64,000 bases of DNA from CATQHW01 sp965243545 (GCA_965243545.1 OZ251573.1:2604001-2668000), one strand, 5' to 3'. Numbered from the stretch's first letter, positions 23,764-32,771 are shown. The notes: generated by a model from the sequence alone, not told the origin. Numbers and translations are program-made.

Positions 23764-23985
23764 ATGGCGCGACGCAAGGCATCGTCAGGCAACAGCCCGG
23801 CCAAGCCCAAGGTCTACGTAACCCACACCGGTGGTAGGTACGTCCACGCGGACGAGTTACTGCGCACGCCGGAAGTCAGGAAAGTGATCAATCAGATGGC
23901 GCAGATTGCCGAAGACGCCGACAAGCGAGCATCCGAGCAGTCTTCCGGAGGCCCGGAACACCGGAGAAGTAGCGGTCGGCGCTGA
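23764..23985 (+). CDS. Small hypothetical protein, 73 residues
   Basis: Not recognised. The ATG at 23764 is preceded by AGGAGG with ideal spacing. The product is basic at the start (MARRKASSGNSPAKPKVYVT), then THTGGRYVHADELLRTPEVR, then an acidic helix and a disordered Ser/Arg-rich tail. The gap before it (23595-23763) holds a 9-bp inverted repeat GCCCCCACG...CGTGGGGGC and a TTGACA at 23698-23703 next to a 12-bp palindrome ACGGCCGGCCGT, so it may have its own regulated promoter. It could encode an antitoxin-like or accessory protein; there is no direct evidence. Confidence 0.55.
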   Translation: MARRKASSGNSPAKPKVYVTHTGGRYVHADELLRTPEVRKVINQMAQIAEDADKRASEQSSGGPEHRRSSGRR

Positions 23986-24021
23986 GCGGCGTTAGCGGCA
24001 GGATCACATCGCCGCAAGCGC

Positions 24022-27000
24022 CTAATCGGCTACGACGGCGGCGGGGTCGCCGGCGGACAGGGCGTTCACGTAGGCGAGGATGAGGTCGCGGGTGCGGTAG
24101 CGGCCGAAGGCGGCTTCGTCGTGGCGGCGGACGATTGGGAAGGTGTCGAGGACGTAGGCGGCGTCATCGCGGGACAGGCCGTAGAGGAGGAAGTAGAGGG
24201 CGTCGAGGCGGGCGCGCAGGTGGCGGCGCGCTTCCGGGTCCCACGGGAACGGCGGGCCGTCGAAGCCGAGGTCACGGGCGAAGGGCGCCACGTCGTGCGC
24301 GGTGTACGTGAGGCGCAGGATGTGGCCGCGCACCAGCTCGCGCGCGGTCGTATCGCCGAAGCGGCGGTCGTAGTCGGCGGGGGCGATGACCGGCAGCTGC
24401 TCGACGATGTACAGATTCAGGGTCTGACCGTGGACCTTCTGCCGGGCGATGAAGTCGAAGGCGATCGCGTTGAGGTTGGCGGCCAGCAACGGCGCTGCCC
24501 TCTTGTAGGCGTCCGTCACGCCGGCGCCGGCGCCCGCGAGCGGCAGGAATACGGGCGTCTTGTTGCCGAACGCCGCCTTGGGAAAGACCGACGCGATCAC
24601 GGTGCGGACGTTGGTGACGGCGGTGATCTCCTTGAATCCGACGACCCACTCCAGCGGCCACTCCCACGGACATGCATCGGCGGGCACCCAGAATTGCGGC
24701 TTCGGCAGCCAGCACGGATCGGCGTGCTGCTCGGCGGTCGCTTCCCGGGGTTGGGCCGGCCGGTTGAGGTTTTCGGGATTGACCACGACGCCGGCGGCGC
24801 GGTGGTCGAACGCCTGCGCCATCTTGCCCTCGTACAGCGGCAGGCAGAGCTCGGCGCCTTTTTTCCAACGGTTGCCGGCGACCGGATAGAACCCGTCGGC
24901 GTCGAGTTCCGCGGCGGTGCGGAACAAGCCGGAGTCGTTGGTCATGTCGAACATGCGGTGGTAGCGGACCGGCCAGGCGCGCCGTTCCTCCGCGCCGGAG
25001 CGGTCGACCAGCACCGGATGGCGTTCGTAGATGCGGCGGGTGAGATCGGCGTCGCGGCGGCTGCGGAACACCGGCGCGGTGCCGGTGTTGGGATTGACGC
25101 GGGCAAAGTCCTCCGGCGCCAGCGGAAAGCACCGCTCCGGATCGTCGACCGAACGGGTGTCGCGCAGGAAGAACGCGCACCACGTCCGCTCGAAGCGCCG
25201 TTCTTCGCCGCCGAAGATCAGGGCGCAGAACTTGAACCGTGAGTGTACGTCCTTGAAGAAGACCTTGCGGTTCTCGAAGTCGAACAGGCCGCCGATCCTC
25301 CCCTCGCCGGCCAGCTTCTTGAAGAACCGGGAGGCGGTCTTGTCGGCGTAGATGCCGGACGGCGTGAGCAGCCCCACCAAGCCGCCGGGCTTGACCAGGC
25401 TCATGGCGCGCTCCACGAACAGCGAGTAGACGTTGACGTCACCGCCGCCGAGCAGCGGGAACATGCCCGACGCCCGCACCACGCGGCCGAGCTGATCGGC
25501 GCGCTCCTTGGCGGCGTCGAAGCCGGCCGCCAGCGGACCGCCCCGCTCCCGCAACCGCCGGATCGCGGCCCTGCGCGCGGCCGCGGTCGGCGCGCGGGCG
25601 ATCTCGGGAGCGCGGTAAGCGAACCACTCCACCTCTTGCAGCTTGATCCGGTCCCACGGCGGATTGCCGATCACGGCGTCGAAGCCGCCCTCCGGCCGCA
25701 CGTTCCGCCATTCCCGCCACACGCCCGGAAAGGCCGCCTCCCAGTGCAGGAAGCCCTCCCGCCGGGCGATGGCGGCGGCCTGCCGCCAGAAATCGCTCAG
25801 CGCCGCCCGGTCATCGCCGCCCGCATCGGCATCGTCCGCCGGGCCTCCGGCATCGTCCGCCGGGCCGTCCGGACCGCGGGCGAGCAGCCGGTACGCCGCG
25901 TCCGGCTGCCGGCTGAGCGCTACGATCACGGGCGCCTCGAACGCCGCGCGCGCCGCGGCGTTCATGCCGGCGGTCATCCACTGCAGCCCGCACAGCGCGT
26001 CGAGCAGACCGCGCAGATCGGCCGTCCGCTCCTCGACCGCCCGAAACGCCTGCGCCGATTCGCGTACCTCGGCCACGTCCGCGTCGGACATCTCCTCGAC
26101 GTGCTCCATCCCCGCCGCGGCCATCTCCGCGCCGGTGACGGCCGTCCCGGTAAAGAGCGCGCCGAGCCGGCTCAGCTCCCGAATCGCGTCCCGCACGCGG
26201 ACGCCGATCAGCGAGTCACCGCGCCGCAGGTGATGGTCCAGGAACGACAGCGGCGCGCCGGCCGTAAAGCTGTGCAACCACAGCGACACCTTGGCCAGCT
26301 CCACGGTGAGGCCGTTCTTGTCCACCCCGTAGATGCACCGCTTGAGCACCATGCGGCGGATGATCGCCAAGTCGGTGAGCTGCGCCGCGTCGATCGTCCA
26401 GCCGGACTCCTGCGCGCGGCGGATGATCCCGCCCCGTATCGCGGCGATCCGCTCGACCAGCGGCGATTCGTAGGCGCCGTCCAGCCACGCCGGCGCGCCG
26501 GGCGCGTGTTCGATCAGTTCCGCGATCGCGTCGGCCAGGAAGTCGACCGCGGTCACCAGGAAGTGGCCGCTCCCCATGGCCGGGTCGAGCACCTTGAGCT
26601 GCAGGATCGCCTCCGCCGGATCGGCGCGGCAGAGCACCGCCCGCCGCGCCGCCTTCGGGCGGCGGTCGCCGGCCAGCGTATCCGCCAAGTCCCGGAACGC
26701 CCGTACGCGCTGCTCCACCAGCGGCCGCAGGGTCCGGTCCGTGATCAGGTCGACCAGCTCCTGCGGCGTGTAGAAGCTGCCCGAATCCTTGCGGGCGTAG
26801 GAGTCGAGGCGGATCTCCACGCCGCCGTCCGGGGTGCGCGCCGGTTCGCGTTCGAGCAGGCGCTCGTAGATGGAGCCGAGCTGCTGCACGGACAGGTCAC
26901 GGTAGTTGACGAAGCGCCGCGCGCCGCCGCCGTCCCGGCCGGCCGCGGTGTGGCTGAGGTCGTAGACCACGGCCGCGATCACGGCGTCCGGCACGCGGAT

Positions 27001-28107
27001 CCGCTCCAGGATCGGCGCGGCGCCGGCCGCGAACAGCCCGCCGTTGTAGGGCGGCAGGCCGATCGACCGGTCGCCGCGGTCGATCTGGCGGAACAGCTCG
27101 GTCAGATGGTGGTAGTACTGGCAGGCGGTGGCGGAGAAGGCGTCGCCGTCGGCCATGCGGCGCGCCACGTCGTCGCGCACGCGCTTGCGCAGGCCGTAGT
27201 CGTCGTAGCGGGCATCGTTGACCGGCAGCAGGCCGCGGTCCTCGGCGTACAGGACGAACAGCAGCCGGTACAGAAAGATCAGCGCCGCGGCGCGCGCCTC
27301 GGCCAGACTGGCGGCGCCGGCCGCGCCGGCGATCGCGCCGACCAGCTGCGGAAAGACGCGGCGGAACACCACGGCCGACAGGTCGTGCGCGACCGACTCC
27401 TCGTAGCGCCGGCCCTCGACGACCGCGGATTCCAGGAAGGAGGCGGCCGCCTCCCCCTGCCGGGTAAAGGATTCGCGGCCGAACAGCAGCAGAAAGACGC
27501 GCAGCCCGTCGCCGCCGCCGGATTCGAGCAGCCCGGCCACGTCGGACTCGAAGAACCCGGCCGCGCGCGGGCGGGCGCGCCGGTCGTACAGGCGCCACAC
27601 GGCGCCGTTGGTGAGTATTCCCCACCGGATGCGGCCGTCGGAGGCCAGGTCGGCGGTCGCCAGATAGCGGAGCATCTGGCCGTGCGGCGACCCGCTCCGC
27701 AGTCCCGCACCCGGCCCGGCGGCCGCCGCACCCCGGGCGCGGCGGTCGAGCGGCAGGCCGAACCGCTTGCTCTCCGCCACCACCAGCGCGTCCCGGTAGC
27801 GGCCGTCGGCGTCGCTCCGTGCGGCGGCGCGCGCCTTGGAGGCGGCGTCAGCGAACAGCAGATGGTCGGGTACGTCCTGGCCCCCGGCGGCGCCCTGTTG
27901 CGGCAGGTAATCCGTCCACCCCAACAGCTCCAGCACCGGGCGGATGAGGTCCTGTTCGGTCGCCGCCTCGTTGGGAGACTGCCGGCCGGCGAACCGCCGG
28001 TAGATGCCGTCCAGGCGGCCGCGCGCGGCGTCGAGCTTCGCCGCCGCCGCTTGCCATTCGGCGGTCGCGCGGATGCCGTCGGTCAGAAAGTACTGGGTGA
28101 ACAACAA
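24022..28107 (-). CDS. Type IIG restriction-modification enzyme (Eco57I-like N6-adenine methyltransferase with nuclease domain)
   Basis: 1361 residues, a single-chain restriction-modification type enzyme. N-terminal region: EAATEQDLIRPVLELLGW and DALVVAESKRFG (about 115-125), an ExK motif as in PD-(D/E)XK nuclease domains. Methyltransferase motif I LDPAMGSGHFLV is at about 505-516 and motif IV FDAVIGNPPWD at about 805-815; NPPW indicates adenine N6 methylation. The 300 residues between them are typical of Eco57I/PglX-like proteins. The C-terminal 400 residues should hold the target-recognition domain. The start codon appears to be TTG at 28107, preceded by a TATAGT -10 (28117-28122). No separate specificity subunit, BREX or DISARM genes are nearby. 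Confidence 0.9.
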   Translation of the reverse strand: MLFTQYFLTDGIRATAEWQAAAAKLDAARGRLDGIYRRFAGRQSPNEAATEQDLIRPVLELLGWTDYLPQQGAAGGQDVPDHLLFADAASKARAAARSDADGRYRDALVVAESKRFGLPLDRRARGAAAAGPGAGLRSGSPHGQMLRYLATADLASDGRIRWGILTNGAVWRLYDRRARPRAAGFFESDVAGLLESGGGDGLRVFLLLFGRESFTRQGEAAASFLESAVVEGRRYEESVAHDLSAVVFRRVFPQLVGAIAGAAGAASLAEARAAALIFLYRLLFVLYAEDRGLLPVNDARYDDYGLRKRVRDDVARRMADGDAFSATACQYYHHLTELFRQIDRGDRSIGLPPYNGGLFAAGAAPILERIRVPDAVIAAVVYDLSHTAAGRDGGGARRFVNYRDLSVQQLGSIYERLLEREPARTPDGGVEIRLDSYARKDSGSFYTPQELVDLITDRTLRPLVEQRVRAFRDLADTLAGDRRPKAARRAVLCRADPAEAILQLKVLDPAMGSGHFLVTAVDFLADAIAELIEHAPGAPAWLDGAYESPLVERIAAIRGGIIRRAQESGWTIDAAQLTDLAIIRRMVLKRCIYGVDKNGLTVELAKVSLWLHSFTAGAPLSFLDHHLRRGDSLIGVRVRDAIRELSRLGALFTGTAVTGAEMAAAGMEHVEEMSDADVAEVRESAQAFRAVEERTADLRGLLDALCGLQWMTAGMNAAARAAFEAPVIVALSRQPDAAYRLLARGPDGPADDAGGPADDADAGGDDRAALSDFWRQAAAIARREGFLHWEAAFPGVWREWRNVRPEGGFDAVIGNPPWDRIKLQEVEWFAYRAPEIARAPTAAARRAAIRRLRERGGPLAAGFDAAKERADQLGRVVRASGMFPLLGGGDVNVYSLFVERAMSLVKPGGLVGLLTPSGIYADKTASRFFKKLAGEGRIGGLFDFENRKVFFKDVHSRFKFCALIFGGEERRFERTWCAFFLRDTRSVDDPERCFPLAPEDFARVNPNTGTAPVFRSRRDADLTRRIYERHPVLVDRSGAEERRAWPVRYHRMFDMTNDSGLFRTAAELDADGFYPVAGNRWKKGAELCLPLYEGKMAQAFDHRAAGVVVNPENLNRPAQPREATAEQHADPCWLPKPQFWVPADACPWEWPLEWVVGFKEITAVTNVRTVIASVFPKAAFGNKTPVFLPLAGAGAGVTDAYKRAAPLLAANLNAIAFDFIARQKVHGQTLNLYIVEQLPVIAPADYDRRFGDTTARELVRGHILRLTYTAHDVAPFARDLGFDGPPFPWDPEARRHLRARLDALYFLLYGLSRDDAAYVLDTFPIVRRHDEAAFGRYRTRDLILAYVNALSAGDPAAVVAD

Positions 28108-28112
28108 CCGGT

Positions 28113-28122
28113 TGCTACTATA
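28113..28122. promoter_or_regulatory. Bidirectional promoter with shared -10 between restriction enzyme and CobW gene
   Basis: Only 20 bp separate the two divergent start codons. On the plus strand TGCTACTAT (28113-28121) is an extended -10 ending 6 nt before the ATG at 28128. On the minus strand TATAGT (28122-28117) uses the same base pairs and ends 9 nt before the TTG at 28107. The two transcripts should therefore start about 18 bp apart and compete for polymerase. Confidence 0.55.
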
Positions 28123-28127
28123 CCGGC

Positions 28128-29333
28128 ATGACCCTGCATCTGGTCGGCGGCTTCCTGGGCAGCGGCAAGACCACGGCGATCGGCAGCGCGTGCGCGCTGC
28201 TGCGCCGGCGCGGCCGGGCGGCGGCCGTGATCACCAACGACCAGGGCACGCTGCTGGTCGACACGGCGTTCCTGCGCGGCGCCCACCCGACGCGGGAGGT
28301 GACCGGCGGCTGCTTCTGTTGCCGGTACGACCGGCTGGTCGACCTGCTGGCCGCCACGCGCCGCGGCGGCGCGCAGCACGTGTTTGCCGAGGCGGTCGGC
28401 TCGTGCGCCGATCTGGCCGCCACGGTGGTGCGGCCGCTGCTCCGCTCCGCCGCCGGCCCGGTGGAGCGCGTGTCGTTCACGGCGATGGTCGACGCGCGGC
28501 TGCTGGCGCGGCTGCAGGCCGGCGAGCCGCTGCCGTGGTCGGGCAACGTCGCCTACCTGTTCGGCGAGCAGCTCCGCGAGGCGCCGCTGCTGGTGGCCAG
28601 CAAGTGGGACCTGGTGACCGATCCGCGCGCCGCGGCGGTCTCCGCGCACGGCTGCGGCATTCCCGCCGCCGGCCAGACGGTGCTGCGCCAGGACGGCCGC
28701 ACGCCGGCCGGCGTCGCCGCATGGGTCGACGCGCTGACCGACGCCGGCCATCCGGCGACGGCCGCCGCCGGCGACTGCGATCTCGGCATCGACTACGCCC
28801 GCTACGGCGCGGGGGAAGAGGCGCTCGCCTGGCTCGACGCCGAAGTGCGGATCGACGCCGGCGCCCCAGACGCCGGCGCCCCGGACGCCAGCGCCGCGGA
28901 CGCCAGCGCCGCGGACGGCGGCGGCGCCCGCGCGGCCGCCGGCCGCCTGGTGCGGGCGGTGATCGCCGGCGTGAGCCGGGAAGCGGACGCGACCGGTCAC
29001 GTCAAGTTTCTGATCCGCGACCATCTGCATGACGTCAAGGTGAGCCACACCGCCGCCGACCAACCGCCGGACGCCGGCGCCGCAACGGAGCTGCGCGGAC
29101 TCGACCGGCTCAGCGACCGGCAGCTCTACGTGGTGGTCAACGCGCGCGCCGAGATCGGCGCGCAACGCCTGCAGCGGCTCCTGGACCGCGCCGCGGCGGC
29201 GCCCGGCGGCGGCGCCGCCGTCACCGTCATCCGTTCGGCGGCGTTTCACCCGGCCGCGCCGCAACCGCCGGCACACCGTGTTCACGCAGCAGGTCCGCGA
29301 ACGCCGGCAACCGGCGGTCCAGCGCCTCCGTAA
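28128..29333 (+). CDS. CobW/HypB-type GTPase (G3E family)
   Basis: 401 residues. Walker A GGFLGSGKTT (residues 7-16), then VITNDQG and the metal-binding TGGCFCCRYD (C62-x-C64-C65), the CxCC hallmark of CobW-like metallochaperone GTPases. SKWDL takes the place of the NKxD base-recognition motif. Between about 245 and 265 lies an Ala/Asp-rich low-complexity linker with repeats of DAGAP/DASAA. The C-terminal domain (HVKFLIRDHLHDVKVSH) resembles the CobW C-terminal strand. It probably delivers zinc or cobalt to a client enzyme, unknown here. The last 107 bp overlap the opposing BNR-protein gene; the natural end may be near SAAFHPA. The ATG follows a leaderless promoter. Confidence 0.85.
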   Translation: MTLHLVGGFLGSGKTTAIGSACALLRRRGRAAAVITNDQGTLLVDTAFLRGAHPTREVTGGCFCCRYDRLVDLLAATRRGGAQHVFAEAVGSCADLAATVVRPLLRSAAGPVERVSFTAMVDARLLARLQAGEPLPWSGNVAYLFGEQLREAPLLVASKWDLVTDPRAAAVSAHGCGIPAAGQTVLRQDGRTPAGVAAWVDALTDAGHPATAAAGDCDLGIDYARYGAGEEALAWLDAEVRIDAGAPDAGAPDASAADASAADGGGARAAAGRLVRAVIAGVSREADATGHVKFLIRDHLHDVKVSHTAADQPPDAGAATELRGLDRLSDRQLYVVVNARAEIGAQRLQRLLDRAAAAPGGGAAVTVIRSAAFHPAAPQPPAHRVHAAGPRTPATGGPAPP

Positions 29334-32300
29334 GCCGTTCCAGCTGCCGGTCGATCGCGCCGGCCAGGTAGTCGTACACCTCGCGCGCCTGCCGGGTCGG
29401 GGCCGCCTCGGCGCCGGTCACCACGCCGGTCAGGGCGGCCAGCTTGAAGACCAGCTTGACCGGATGGTTGAGCCGGTTGAGCGCGCCGTCGGCGCGCGGC
29501 TCGACCAGCTCCTGCTCGACCGCCTGCAGCTCCTCCTTGAGCTCGCGGGCCGCGTCCGCCACCGCCTGCTCGCCGGGTCCGCCCTGCGCCCGGCCGGCCC
29601 ACTCGTCTGCCTGCCGGCACACGCTGCGCAGCCGGTCGACCGCCACGTGCGCTGCCGTGATCTTGTTGCGGACGTGGATAGCCAGATCGAACTGCGCCTG
29701 CAGGTCCTCCTGCGTCGCCGCGATGCGCGGGTCCTTGCGGATCTCGAACGGCTGCCGGTGGGTTTCGCCGGCTACGGAAAGGCGGGCCTCGTAGCGGCCC
29801 GGCGGGGCGGCCGGACCGGCCGGCCGGTCGGTGCTGTCGGCGAGCGGGCGCGATCCGGGGTAGCGCATGTCCCACACGAAGCGGTTCATGCCGGCCTTGG
29901 CCGGCACCACCGGATCGGCCGGCGGCCGGGCCTTGCCGGCGGCGTCCGCCGGCGGGGCCGGCGGCTGCGCGCTGGAAAAGCTGCGTATCTCCTCCCCGCG
30001 CGGGCCGTGGAACGCCAGCGTGAGTTCGCCTTGCGGCGCCTCCGCCAAGAAGTAGTGCAGGACCACGCCGGCGCGCGGGTTGGCGCCGGCGTCGAGCATA
30101 CGGCGCTCGAAGCCGCCGTCGGCGGTCCTGGCGACGTACTGGGCGGCCGGCAGGCCGAGCCCGGTCGCGTACTGCTTGCCGGTCGCCGCCGCAGGGTCGT
30201 AGTCGCCGGCCATGCGCAGCGCCGGCGCCGGCCCGAACACGCGCACGGGGGCGGGCGGGCCGGCCGCCAGCTGGCGCAGCAATCCCAAGCCGTCGGTGAT
30301 CCAGAACGACCGGCCGTGGGTGGCGGCGATCAGGTCGTCGCCGCGGATCGCCAGATCGTGGATCGGCGCCACCGGCAGGTTGCGGTTGAACGGCTGCCAG
30401 GACGCGCCGTCGTCGCAGGAGAGGTGGACGCCGCGCTCGCCGCCGGCGTAGAGCAGGCCCGGACGCACCGGATCGGCGCGGATCACGCGCATGAAGTCGT
30501 CACCCGGCAGGCCGCCGGTGATCGGCGTCCAGGTAGCGCCGTAATCGGCGGTCTTGAACAGGTACGGCCGGTAGTCGTCGAGCTTGTAGCGGAACGCGGC
30601 CAGATACGCGGCGGCCGGGTCGTGCGGGGAGAGCTCAATGGTGGCCACGGTCGCCCACTCCGGCAGGCCGGGCGGCGTGATCTCCCGCCACTCCCCGCCG
30701 CCGTCGCGGGACAGATGGACCAGCCCGTCGTCCGATCCGGCCCAGAACAGCCCCTGCCGGTGCGGCGACTCCACGAAGGAGAAGATGGTGCAGTAGTGCT
30801 CGGCGCCGGTGGTGTCCTTGGTGATCGGCCCGCCGGACGCCTCCTGCTTGCTCTTGTCGTCGCGGGTCAGGTCGGGGCTGATCGGCGTCCAGCTGGCGCC
30901 TTCGTCCGCGGAGCGGAACACCAGGTTGCCGGCGACGTACAGCACGCCGGGATCGTGCGGCGAGATCAGGATCGGGTAGGTCCACTGAAAGCGGTAGCGG
31001 AGGTCCTTCGGCCCCCACCCGCCATACTCTTCCGGCCAGACGGTGATGATCCGCACCTGCGCGGTCGCGTGGTCGTAGCGGAGCAGCACGCCGCCGCCGC
31101 CGGGCGCGCTGCCGATGGCACCGGAGTAGACGATGTCCGGGTTGTCGGGGCGCACCTGTATGTGGCCGCTCTCCGAGTTGCCGACCGTGTAGCAGTCGCC
31201 CACGCGGATGGCGCCCTTGTCCGAGCGGCTCGGCACGCTGATCGCCGAGTTGTCCTGTTGCGTGCCGTACACCCGGTACGGGAAGCGCGTGTCGGTGGTG
31301 AGGTGGTAGAACTGCGCGGTCGGCTGGTTGTAGATCGTCGACCAGGTCTGGCCGCCGGTGAAGGAGACGCAGGCGCCGCCGTCGTTGCCTTCGATCATGC
31401 GGCACGGATCGGCCGGATCGATCCACAGGTCGTGGTTGTCGCCGTGCGGCGTCGATACCGCGGTGAAGGTCGCGCCGGCGTCGGTCGACTTCCACGCCTG
31501 CAGGTTGAGCACCCAGACGGTGTCGGCGTCCTGCGGGTCGGCGAACACGTGGTGGTAGTACCAGGGGCGCTGGCGCAGGTCGCGCTCCGCGCTCGCCACC
31601 TCCCAGGTCGCGCCGCCGTCCTCGGAACGGAACAGGGCGCCCTGCTCCGCCTCGACGATCGCCCACACCCGGCCGGCCTTGGCCGGGGAGCAGGCTACGC
31701 CGATGCGCCCCTTGACGCCGGCCGGCAGCCCCGGGTTGCCGGACAGCTCGGTCCAGGTGTCGCCGCCGTCGGTCGACTTGAAGATGCCGCTGCCGGGGCC
31801 GCCCGACTCCAGGATCCACGGCCGGCGGATCACCTGCCAGAGCGCGGCGTACAGCACGCGCGGGTTGGCGGGGTCGATGCAGAGGTCGATGGCGCCGGTC
31901 TCCGCGTTGCGGAACAGCACGTGCTCCCAGGTCGCGCCGCCGTCCTGCGAGCGGAACACGCCGCGCTCCCGGTTCGGCCCGAAGGCGTGGCCGAGCGCGG
32001 CCACGTAGACCCGATCCGGGTCGTGCGGATCGACGCGGATGCGGCCGACGTGGCGCGTGTCGGTCAGCCCGGCGTTGCGCCAGGTCGCGCCGCCGTCGGT
32101 CGACCGGTAGACCCCGTCGCCGTGCGACACGTCGACGCGGATGCACGCCTCACCCGTGCCGGCGTAGATGACGTTGGGGTCGGAGGGAGCGACGGCGATC
32201 GCGCCCACCGCGGCGGTCCCGAAGAAGCCGTCGGAGACGTTCTCCCAGTAGGTTCCGCCGTCGGTGGTCTTCCAGACGCCGCCGGCGCAGGCGCCGAAGT

Positions 32301-32421
32301 AGAAGGTCTGGGCGTCCGCCGGGTCGCCGGCGACCGCCACCACGCGCCCGCCGCGGTGCGGACCGATGCAGCGCCATTCGATCGTGTCGAGGAGTCGAGG
32401 TGCGATTTCGGAGCTTGCCAT
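29227..32421 (-). CDS. BNR/VPS10-like beta-propeller protein (annotated elsewhere as glycosyl hydrolase)
   Basis: About 1064 residues from ATG 32421 (ATGs at 32433 and 32436 are alternatives). Repeated Asp-box blades: KTTDGGTYWENV, YRSTDGGATWRNA, FRSQDGGATWEHV, FKSTDGGDTWTEL, FRSEDGGATWEVA and KSTDAGATFTAV, with further FRSADEGASWTPI blades later, as in sortilin/VPS10-type two-propeller proteins. The C-terminal 250 residues form a helical region (QFDLAIHVRNKITAAHVAVD) seen in this long bacterial family. There is no signal peptide, although relatives are usually exported. The frame stays open well upstream, but that part does not match the family. Glycosidase activity is not shown by any visible active site. 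Confidence 0.82.
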   Translation of the reverse strand: MASSEIAPRLLDTIEWRCIGPHRGGRVVAVAGDPADAQTFYFGACAGGVWKTTDGGTYWENVSDGFFGTAAVGAIAVAPSDPNVIYAGTGEACIRVDVSHGDGVYRSTDGGATWRNAGLTDTRHVGRIRVDPHDPDRVYVAALGHAFGPNRERGVFRSQDGGATWEHVLFRNAETGAIDLCIDPANPRVLYAALWQVIRRPWILESGGPGSGIFKSTDGGDTWTELSGNPGLPAGVKGRIGVACSPAKAGRVWAIVEAEQGALFRSEDGGATWEVASAERDLRQRPWYYHHVFADPQDADTVWVLNLQAWKSTDAGATFTAVSTPHGDNHDLWIDPADPCRMIEGNDGGACVSFTGGQTWSTIYNQPTAQFYHLTTDTRFPYRVYGTQQDNSAISVPSRSDKGAIRVGDCYTVGNSESGHIQVRPDNPDIVYSGAIGSAPGGGGVLLRYDHATAQVRIITVWPEEYGGWGPKDLRYRFQWTYPILISPHDPGVLYVAGNLVFRSADEGASWTPISPDLTRDDKSKQEASGGPITKDTTGAEHYCTIFSFVESPHRQGLFWAGSDDGLVHLSRDGGGEWREITPPGLPEWATVATIELSPHDPAAAYLAAFRYKLDDYRPYLFKTADYGATWTPITGGLPGDDFMRVIRADPVRPGLLYAGGERGVHLSCDDGASWQPFNRNLPVAPIHDLAIRGDDLIAATHGRSFWITDGLGLLRQLAAGPPAPVRVFGPAPALRMAGDYDPAAATGKQYATGLGLPAAQYVARTADGGFERRMLDAGANPRAGVVLHYFLAEAPQGELTLAFHGPRGEEIRSFSSAQPPAPPADAAGKARPPADPVVPAKAGMNRFVWDMRYPGSRPLADSTDRPAGPAAPPGRYEARLSVAGETHRQPFEIRKDPRIAATQEDLQAQFDLAIHVRNKITAAHVAVDRLRSVCRQADEWAGRAQGGPGEQAVADAARELKEELQAVEQELVEPRADGALNRLNHPVKLVFKLAALTGVVTGAEAAPTRQAREVYDYLAGAIDRQLERLTEALDRRLPAFADLLREHGVPAVAARPGETPPNG

Positions 32422-32432
32422 GACTGCCGGCA

Positions 32433-32756
32433 TCATACGACGGATCGCCTCCGGGCCGGCACGACCGTCACCGCCCCGACCATATCCTCCCCGACCGCCA
32501 GGAGCTGCGCGAACAGGTCGCCGCGGTCGAGCTTGCGCCGGCGCAGCAGCCCGTCCAGCATCTCGCCCTCCGGCAGCAACCCCTCGAAAAAGGGCGGAAA
32601 GCGATCGAACGCATGCTCGCGCCTGGACACCGGCATCGACAGGGAGACCGGCGGGCCGCGGTAGGTTTCCAGGTAGCGAAACACGAAGCGCCCCGCCGCG
32701 CGTTCCTCCAGCAGCCCCGCCGATTCTCCCATCACCCGGACCGCCGCCCGTCTCAT
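32433..32756 (-). CDS. HipA N-terminal-domain protein (HipS-like), orphan
   Basis: 107 residues matching only the N-terminal subdomain of HipA kinases: GRFVFRYLETYRGPPVSLSM, then FPPFFEGLLPEGEMLDGLL and LLAVGEDMVGAVTVVP. In tripartite HipBST systems this piece (HipS) is a separate protein that acts as antitoxin for the HipT kinase. Neither a kinase domain nor a HipB-like helix-turn-helix gene is adjacent. It is preceded by GGAGCAGGA a few bases before the ATG and lies 15 bp after the TIM-barrel-like gene, so it is probably translated from that operon. Its 3' end overlaps the ATG choices of the BNR gene. It may be a leftover of a lost toxin module. Confidence 0.75.
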   Translation of the reverse strand: MRRAAVRVMGESAGLLEERAAGRFVFRYLETYRGPPVSLSMPVSRREHAFDRFPPFFEGLLPEGEMLDGLLRRRKLDRGDLFAQLLAVGEDMVGAVTVVPARRRSVV

Positions 32757-32771
32757 CGATCCTGCTCCGCG

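Noticed and set aside
24121..28131. Long plus-strand open frames (373 and 962 codons) opposite the type IIG gene
   Set aside because: Composition is an Arg/Gly/Val/Gln-rich antisense shadow of a G+C-rich gene; the minus-strand protein has clear methyltransferase motifs in one continuous frame.
28861..28926. Asp/Ala/Gly/Pro-rich repeat in the CobW gene considered as a mobile or CRISPR-like repeat
   Set aside because: It is an in-frame low-complexity linker of short imperfect repeats, common in G+C-rich genes.
29278..32664. 1128-codon plus-strand open frame opposite the BNR-protein gene
   Set aside because: Antisense shadow without recognisable motifs; the minus strand carries regular Asp-box repeats.
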